Of a DNA stretch of 64,000 nucleotides, positions 60,745-64,000 are shown piece by piece. Under the pieces are notes generated by a model. That model saw nothing but the letters and a program-made list of their open reading frames with translations, did not search any database and was not told the DNA's origin. Source of the DNA: Brevundimonas sp. (lineage in GTDB: Bacteria; Pseudomonadota; Alphaproteobacteria; Caulobacterales; Caulobacteraceae). Positions within the stretch are counted from its first letter, which is position 1, and each line of letters begins with the position of its first letter. The DNA lies in NCBI RefSeq assembly GCF_027487935.1, contig NZ_JAIYCP010000005.1:62001-126000 (forward strand). Direction: 5' to 3'. The position numbers were made by a program, and so were the translations under genes.

Positions 60745-61957
60745 CAGCGTCAGCAGGCGGGGCGGCGGGCGCTGCGGCCGGCGCATTGGCCGGATGCGTC
60801 GCCTTCCACTCCATCGCCATGCGGATTCGGTTCTCGACCGAGGGGTGGTCGTAGAACAGGATTTCCTCGATCACGGTCGGCGACGGCGCGCGATATTCCG
60901 CCGTCTTGATCAGGGCCTTCGACAGCCCGTCCGGCTCATTGGCGTGGACCAGGGAGAACTGGTCGGCGTCCTGCTCGATCACCCGGATCATGGTGTTGGT
61001 CACCGGCGTCAGCAGCAGGCCGATCACCGCCGCGATGGCCGCCAGCACCGGCAAGCCCGCGGGGTCTGAGATATCCCCCACCCGGTTCGCCCCCAGCAGC
61101 CGCTTCGCCACCGGGAACAGCCGGTCGATCAGCCAGAAGACGATCGCCGCCAGCAGGATCATGATCCCGGTCATCCACAGCGAGTGCATATGGACATAGT
61201 GGCCCATTTCATGGCCCACGACGCCGCGCACCTCGGCCAGGTCGGCCCCCTTGGCGAACATCACATCGCTCATCGCCACCCGCGCCGAGCCGAACAGGCC
61301 CGAGACATTGGCGGTGTATCGGTCCGACTGCTTCGAGCCGTCATAGATGAAGATCTTGTCGTCCGGCGTGCCGGTCCGCTGCGCCAGCTCCACCACCGAA
61401 TCTCGCATCGCCCCGTCCGGGGCCGGGGTGTAGTCGTTGAACAGGGGCTCGATCAGGATCGGCGAGACGATCAGCATGAAGACGACGGCGAGGGCCGTCA
61501 GCCCCGCGCCCCAGGCCCACCACAGCCGCCGCGCATGCCGGATGATGAAATACAGGCCGACGATCAGCAGGCCGGCGAACACCGTCGAGATCGCCGTCCC
61601 CATCAGGGCCTCGGTCAGCCATCCGGCCAGCGGCTGACTGGTCAGGCCGTACTGGGTCTCGCGCCACCAGCTTTCATAGATCGCCCACGGCAGGGTCAGC
61701 ACGAAACTGACCAGCAGATAAACCACCCCGACAACCAGCGAGACCAGCTTCGGCCGCCTGCGCCGCCGCTCCAACCGGTCGCGGATGCCGCTGAGAAGGC
61801 CGGTGCGGATGATGAGCCAGCTCACGACGATCGCGACGATCGCCCCCCACAGCAGCAGCCAGTGGCCGCCGCGCGTATAGGCCACGGCCCGTTCCAGATC
61901 CTCGGGCGAAAGGGTCGCCAGCCAGCGCGCGGTCTCGGCCGCAGGGTCGATGCTCAT
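60728..61957 (-). CDS. M48 family (Ste24-like) metallopeptidase
   Basis: VRGVVGHEMGHYVHMHS (HExxH), multi-TM, DRYTANVSGLFGSARVAMSD. Confidence 0.94.
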   Translation of the reverse strand: MSIDPAAETARWLATLSPEDLERAVAYTRGGHWLLLWGAIVAIVVSWLIIRTGLLSGIRDRLERRRRRPKLVSLVVGVVYLLVSFVLTLPWAIYESWWRETQYGLTSQPLAGWLTEALMGTAISTVFAGLLIVGLYFIIRHARRLWWAWGAGLTALAVVFMLIVSPILIEPLFNDYTPAPDGAMRDSVVELAQRTGTPDDKIFIYDGSKQSDRYTANVSGLFGSARVAMSDVMFAKGADLAEVRGVVGHEMGHYVHMHSLWMTGIMILLAAIVFWLIDRLFPVAKRLLGANRVGDISDPAGLPVLAAIAAVIGLLLTPVTNTMIRVIEQDADQFSLVHANEPDGLSKALIKTAEYRAPSPTVIEEILFYDHPSVENRIRMAMEWKATHPANAPAAAPAAPPADAATPTP

Positions 61958-62041
61958 GACGGTGTCCTCCCTGACGCGCGAAGATGACGCCCGCAAGGAA
62001 CCGCTGTCAGCTTAAATCGCGGTCATGTGACCCCGACCGCG

Positions 62042-62788
62042 TCAGAACAGGAACGTCAGGGACCCGACGATCCGGCTGTCCGCCAGGGTGTCGTCCTCGA
62101 GATCCGTGTCGTGATAGCGGACGTCGATCAGGACCCTGTCGGTCAGCACACGGTCAACGCCCAGGTTCCAGGTGGTGTAGTCACCGAAGACGTCCAGGGC
62201 CTGATGGCCGACCGACCCGGACACGGTCCAGTCCGTGCCGACGATCACGGCGGCCCTGGCCTCGACATAGGTCGCCGTATCGTCCTCGCCGAAATAGTCA
62301 GGGGACCAGAAGACAGCCGCGCCCAGTGTGACCGGCCCGAAGGCCCGCGACGCAGCGGCCTTCAGCTCCACAAAGTCATAGTCGGCATTGTCCGGTTGCG
62401 AGGGGTAGAGATAGGCGACCGCCCCCAGATCGACCTCGAAGCCCTGAACCTCGCGCCGATAGCCCCCATAGAGGTCGATCTCCCCGTCGGTGCCGTTCGG
62501 ATAATCCACGTTCGAGGCCCACGCGCCGGCGTAGAAGTCACCGGCCGTAACATCGACACTTCCGAAAACCTGGCCGCCCTCATCCGTCTGGCTGAAGCCG
62601 CGAAAGACATAGTCGCTGGCCACACCGACCGTCCAACTGACCTCGGGCTGGCCCTGGGCCCGGGCGGGCGTGCTGACCGCAAGCCCCAGAAGCACCACCG
62701 CGCCGACCATCCATGATTTCATCGCGTCCATCCCCGATAATGGGCCCCGAACGACCGAGTCTTCAACATCGAACCCGGCCGGGACCAC
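62042..62788 (-). CDS. TorF family putative porin
   Basis: VSWTVGVASDYVFRGFSQTDEGGQVFGSVDVTAGDFYAGAWASNVDY...ideal C-terminal SLTFLF. Confidence 0.88.
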   Translation of the reverse strand: MVPAGFDVEDSVVRGPLSGMDAMKSWMVGAVVLLGLAVSTPARAQGQPEVSWTVGVASDYVFRGFSQTDEGGQVFGSVDVTAGDFYAGAWASNVDYPNGTDGEIDLYGGYRREVQGFEVDLGAVAYLYPSQPDNADYDFVELKAAASRAFGPVTLGAAVFWSPDYFGEDDTATYVEARAAVIVGTDWTVSGSVGHQALDVFGDYTTWNLGVDRVLTDRVLIDVRYHDTDLEDDTLADSRIVGSLTFLF

Positions 62789-62948
62789 AGCGTCATCAGC
62801 AGAACGACACGGAAGGCCCGACGATCGCCGGCATTGTGCGCGAGCGGCTGATGCTCATGCACGCGGGCGGGGCCCGGTGCCTGTCCGGCCATCCGGGCAA
62901 TCCGGGCAATCCGGAGCCTGTATTCGTGGATCGTGCCGGTATCGAGCC

Positions 62949-63749
62949 TCAGGGCGTCGGCGTCGCCCCCGGCGGCGGGCCGGGAGGGGCGGGGAAGGCC
63001 AACGGGTCCACCGCCGCACCCGGCGTTCCGGCGGCAACCGCATCATACAGGGCGGTTCCGACCGGAGAGTAGGTGATGCCCTGGATCGCCACGAACATGG
63101 CGAACATGGCGGCGATGCCCCAGCCCCAGGCCGGATGGACGCGACCGTTTCGCACCAGGTCCGCAATGATGCCGATCAGGGGGAAGATCAGGGTGGCGAC
63201 AAAGGTGGCTTCCCACGCCCAGGGCATGAGCAGAGGCAACGGCAACAAACGCCCCAGGGCCGGTCCGAGGAGTATGGCCATGGCAGTGAAGTGCAGGCGC
63301 TGATGCCAGTCTGTCGAACGCCGCAAGGCGATGGCCGCGACGGTCAGGCCTGTGAAGGCGATCAATGAAACGGGATCGAAGACCAGAAACTGGAGCGGCT
63401 TGAAGAAGAAGGGCACATGGGCCTGCCGGATCATGTTCTCTGTCACCAGCCAGCCGAGGACGAGCATGGGCACCATCCAGGCGGCCGCGATCCAGCCAAG
63501 CGGTCTGTGGAACCGGACTTGTCCGGTGGCGATCAGGATGTTCTGGACGAGAAAGATGGCGACCCAGCCCATGAAGACGACCGCATGGGCATGCACGAGC
63601 GGCGGCGCCTGGAAACTGGACCGTCCGGTGGCCAGCTGAAACGAGAACCCGGCCACGATCACCAAAACCATGACGATCGCGCTGATCAGGAAAAAGCGCT
63701 CCCCGCCCCGTTTTCCAGCGCGTCCGATGCCCGATGCCGTCATGATCAT
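62949..63749 (-). CDS. multi-pass membrane protein of unknown function
   Basis: About six or seven hydrophobic segments; LVHAHAVVFMGWVAIFLVQN. Confidence 0.65.
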   Translation of the reverse strand: MIMTASGIGRAGKRGGERFFLISAIVMVLVIVAGFSFQLATGRSSFQAPPLVHAHAVVFMGWVAIFLVQNILIATGQVRFHRPLGWIAAAWMVPMLVLGWLVTENMIRQAHVPFFFKPLQFLVFDPVSLIAFTGLTVAAIALRRSTDWHQRLHFTAMAILLGPALGRLLPLPLLMPWAWEATFVATLIFPLIGIIADLVRNGRVHPAWGWGIAAMFAMFVAIQGITYSPVGTALYDAVAAGTPGAAVDPLAFPAPPGPPPGATPTP

Positions 63750-63858
63750 CCCCCGATGCCCCGGGCATACTAGGACCGCTCGCGATACGGGTCAAAGAGG
63801 AGCGTGACCCGGTGCCGGGATCCCACCACCCGGGGCTGACACTCGCTCACTCTGGCCT

Positions 63859-64000
63859 TCACGGCCGGGCTGACAGTGCCAGGTCAATCGTTCCCGGGCC
63901 CACGCCGACCGATCTCAACTCCGCCTTGCGTACTTTTTCCGTGCCGGTCTTTGGCAAGCCGGCCATGAATTCGACGTAGCGAGGCTGCGCGAAGCGCGGC
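63859..64000 (-). CDS. AMP-dependent acyl-CoA synthetase/ligase, C-terminal fragment running off the window edge
   Basis: Minus-strand translation ...PRFAQPRYVEFMAGLPKTGTEKVRKAELRSVGVGPGTIDLALSARP*, matches the C-terminal YVEF..LPKT.T.KV.K..LR motif; absent from the ORF track because it has no start. Confidence 0.8.
   Translation of the reverse strand, partial: PRFAQPRYVEFMAGLPKTGTEKVRKAELRSVGVGPGTIDLALSARP

Overview
High-GC chromosomal segment. CcrM, CtrA-like boxes, BamD-RecN and the dcw cluster suggest an alphaproteobacterium of the Caulobacterales, Brevundimonas-like (inference, no search run). I found no prophage, IS element, integrase or CRISPR array. Most of the window is housekeeping: a ten-gene dcw cluster on the minus strand (mraZ-rsmH-ftsL-ftsI-murE-murF-mraY-murD-ftsW-murG), smc, recN, bamD, prs, pth, ychF, ppdK, pyrC, ccrM, mutY, efp, bfd/bfr, panD, sppA, RNase P RNA and one CAT-anticodon tRNA. 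The accessory signals are: (i) a BrnT/BrnA toxin-antitoxin pair between bamD and recN, with a perfect 28-bp palindrome over the brnT start; (ii) two elements built from imperfect 7-bp repeats in inverted arrays with different unit sequences (9129-9205 and 52189-52333), the least explained structure here; (iii) mosaic hairpin/palindromic intergenic repeats, one splitting ftsW from murG; (iv) several regulatory sites readable by eye (MraZ 10-bp direct repeats, CtrA box plus GANTC at ccrM, a cluster of Fur-like sites at bfd/bfr, a leader hairpin before rplY); (v) a YkgJ-type gene whose only upstream start is CTG; (vi) a Sel1/secreted beta-helix gene pair of unknown function. I see no clear evidence of a wholly new multi-gene system. 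Product calls come from reading protein motifs, without database searches.
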